Below the pieces are notes generated by a model. The model did not search any database. It saw only the letters and a program-made list of their open reading frames with translations, and was not told the origin of the DNA. Source: Candidatus Competibacteraceae bacterium (GTDB lineage: Bacteria; Pseudomonadota; Gammaproteobacteria; Competibacterales; Competibacteraceae). From it: DNA of 10,726 bases. The stretch lies in NCBI GenBank assembly GCA_003527885.1, contig DPWB01000058.1, positions 2,167 to 12,892 on the forward strand, written 5' to 3'. Position 1 is the stretch's first letter. Each line of letters opens with the position of its first letter. This document shows, piece by piece, positions 10,186 to 10,726 of this stretch. Made by a program: the position numbers and the translations under genes.

Positions 10186-10726
10186 CAGCCGTGTCCCTCC
10201 GGGTCGATCGCCCCATCACCGGCCTCCACCAACGCCGTCACCACGCGCTCCATCCTCATGCCGCGCGAGCCCTTGACCAGGATCACCGGCGCTTCACCGC
10301 CGCTCTTGAGGTCAGCCGCCAAGGCCGCGATCAAGGCCTCCACCTCCACAAAATGCCGGCCGCCGCCAAAGGCGGCCACCGCCGCCCGGCTGTGCTCGCC
10401 GAGCCCATAAAGGCGCTCGAAGCCAGCGGCGCGGGTGTCCTTGCCGGATTGTGCGTGCAAATCGTCCGCCGCCGGCCCCAGCTCCCACATATCGCCCAGC
10501 ACCAACCACTTGCGGCCGGACTCGCCGCCTATCGCGCCCAACGCGGCGGCGAGCGAGGCCGGGTTGGCGTTGTAGGCGTCGTGGATGACCGCGCCGCCGT
10601 GCCGACCGCGCAAGCGTTGCAGCCGACCGCCGACGCCGCGGAGATTTTCCAGGCCCCGGCGCACCTCCTCCAGATTCGCGCCGACCGCCGTGGCCGCCGC
10701 CGCCCCCGCCAGCGCGGGGATCGTCC
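10185..10726 (-). CDS. murF: UDP-MurNAc-tripeptide--D-alanyl-D-alanine ligase MurF, C-terminal part (5' end outside window)
   Basis: MurF attaches the D-Ala-D-Ala dipeptide made by Ddl to the UDP-MurNAc-tripeptide, completing the soluble precursor used by MraY. The frame stays open to the window edge at 10726, giving about 180 C-terminal residues of an enzyme usually near 450. The start seen at the edge is therefore truncation, not a gene start. The fragment covers the end of the central domain ([14 protein letters not shown]) and the C-terminal domain: [24 protein letters not shown], the Mur-family VLGDMWELG with the following [17 protein letters not shown], and [15 protein letters not shown] near the end. 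The P-loop domain would lie upstream. Its TGA overlaps the mraY ATG by one base. Identification is firm from the DAYNANP and KGSR motifs. Confidence 0.95.
   Translation of the reverse strand, partial: TIPALAGAAAATAVGANLEEVRRGLENLRGVGGRLQRLRGRHGGAVIHDAYNANPASLAAALGAIGGESGRKWLVLGDMWELGPAADDLHAQSGKDTRAAGFERLYGLGEHSRAAVAAFGGGRHFVEVEALIAALAADLKSGGEAPVILVKGSRGMRMERVVTALVEAGDGAIDPEGHG

Overview
The window is a high-GC stretch (roughly two-thirds G+C by eye) that is almost fully occupied by one operon-like array of ten genes, all transcribed from the minus strand. It is the central and distal part of a dcw (division and cell wall) cluster. In transcription order, from high to low coordinates, the genes are murF (5' end cut off by the window), mraY, murD, ftsW, murG, murC, ddl, ftsQ, ftsA and ftsZ (3' end cut off). 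This is the order found in E. coli and many other Gammaproteobacteria, and the proteins read as gammaproteobacterial-type homologues throughout. FtsQ, FtsA with a C-terminal membrane-targeting helix, and MraY all point to a Gram-negative bacterium. A high-GC environmental gammaproteobacterium is the best guess; genus cannot be fixed from this window.

Layout: 10185-10726 is the C-terminal part of MurF, which overlaps mraY (9100-10185) by one base. murD (7724-9085) follows after 14 bp, with its ribosome-binding site overlapping the mraY stop codon. ftsW (6522-7730) overlaps murD by 7 bp and murG (5440-6525) overlaps ftsW by 4 bp. murC (3955-5400, possibly from 5436) follows murG closely. After a 55-bp gap comes ddl (2949-3899). 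ftsQ follows after 7 bp (2135-2941), then ftsA (879-2114) and, after a 68-bp gap, ftsZ (1-810).

Function: MurC, MurD and MurF add L-Ala, D-Glu and the D-Ala-D-Ala dipeptide to the UDP-MurNAc stem. Ddl makes that dipeptide. MraY and MurG build lipid I and lipid II at the inner membrane, and FtsW polymerises lipid II at the septum. FtsQ, FtsA and FtsZ build and position the divisome. The tight spacing and start/stop overlaps suggest a single transcript with translational coupling.

No RNA gene, mobile element, CRISPR array, long repeat or convincing terminator is visible, and there is no gene-free stretch above 70 bp. Several long plus-strand frames exist, but they are shadows of the minus-strand genes. 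I found no candidate for a new biological system. The observations below concern start-site choice, gene junctions and small intergenic structures.
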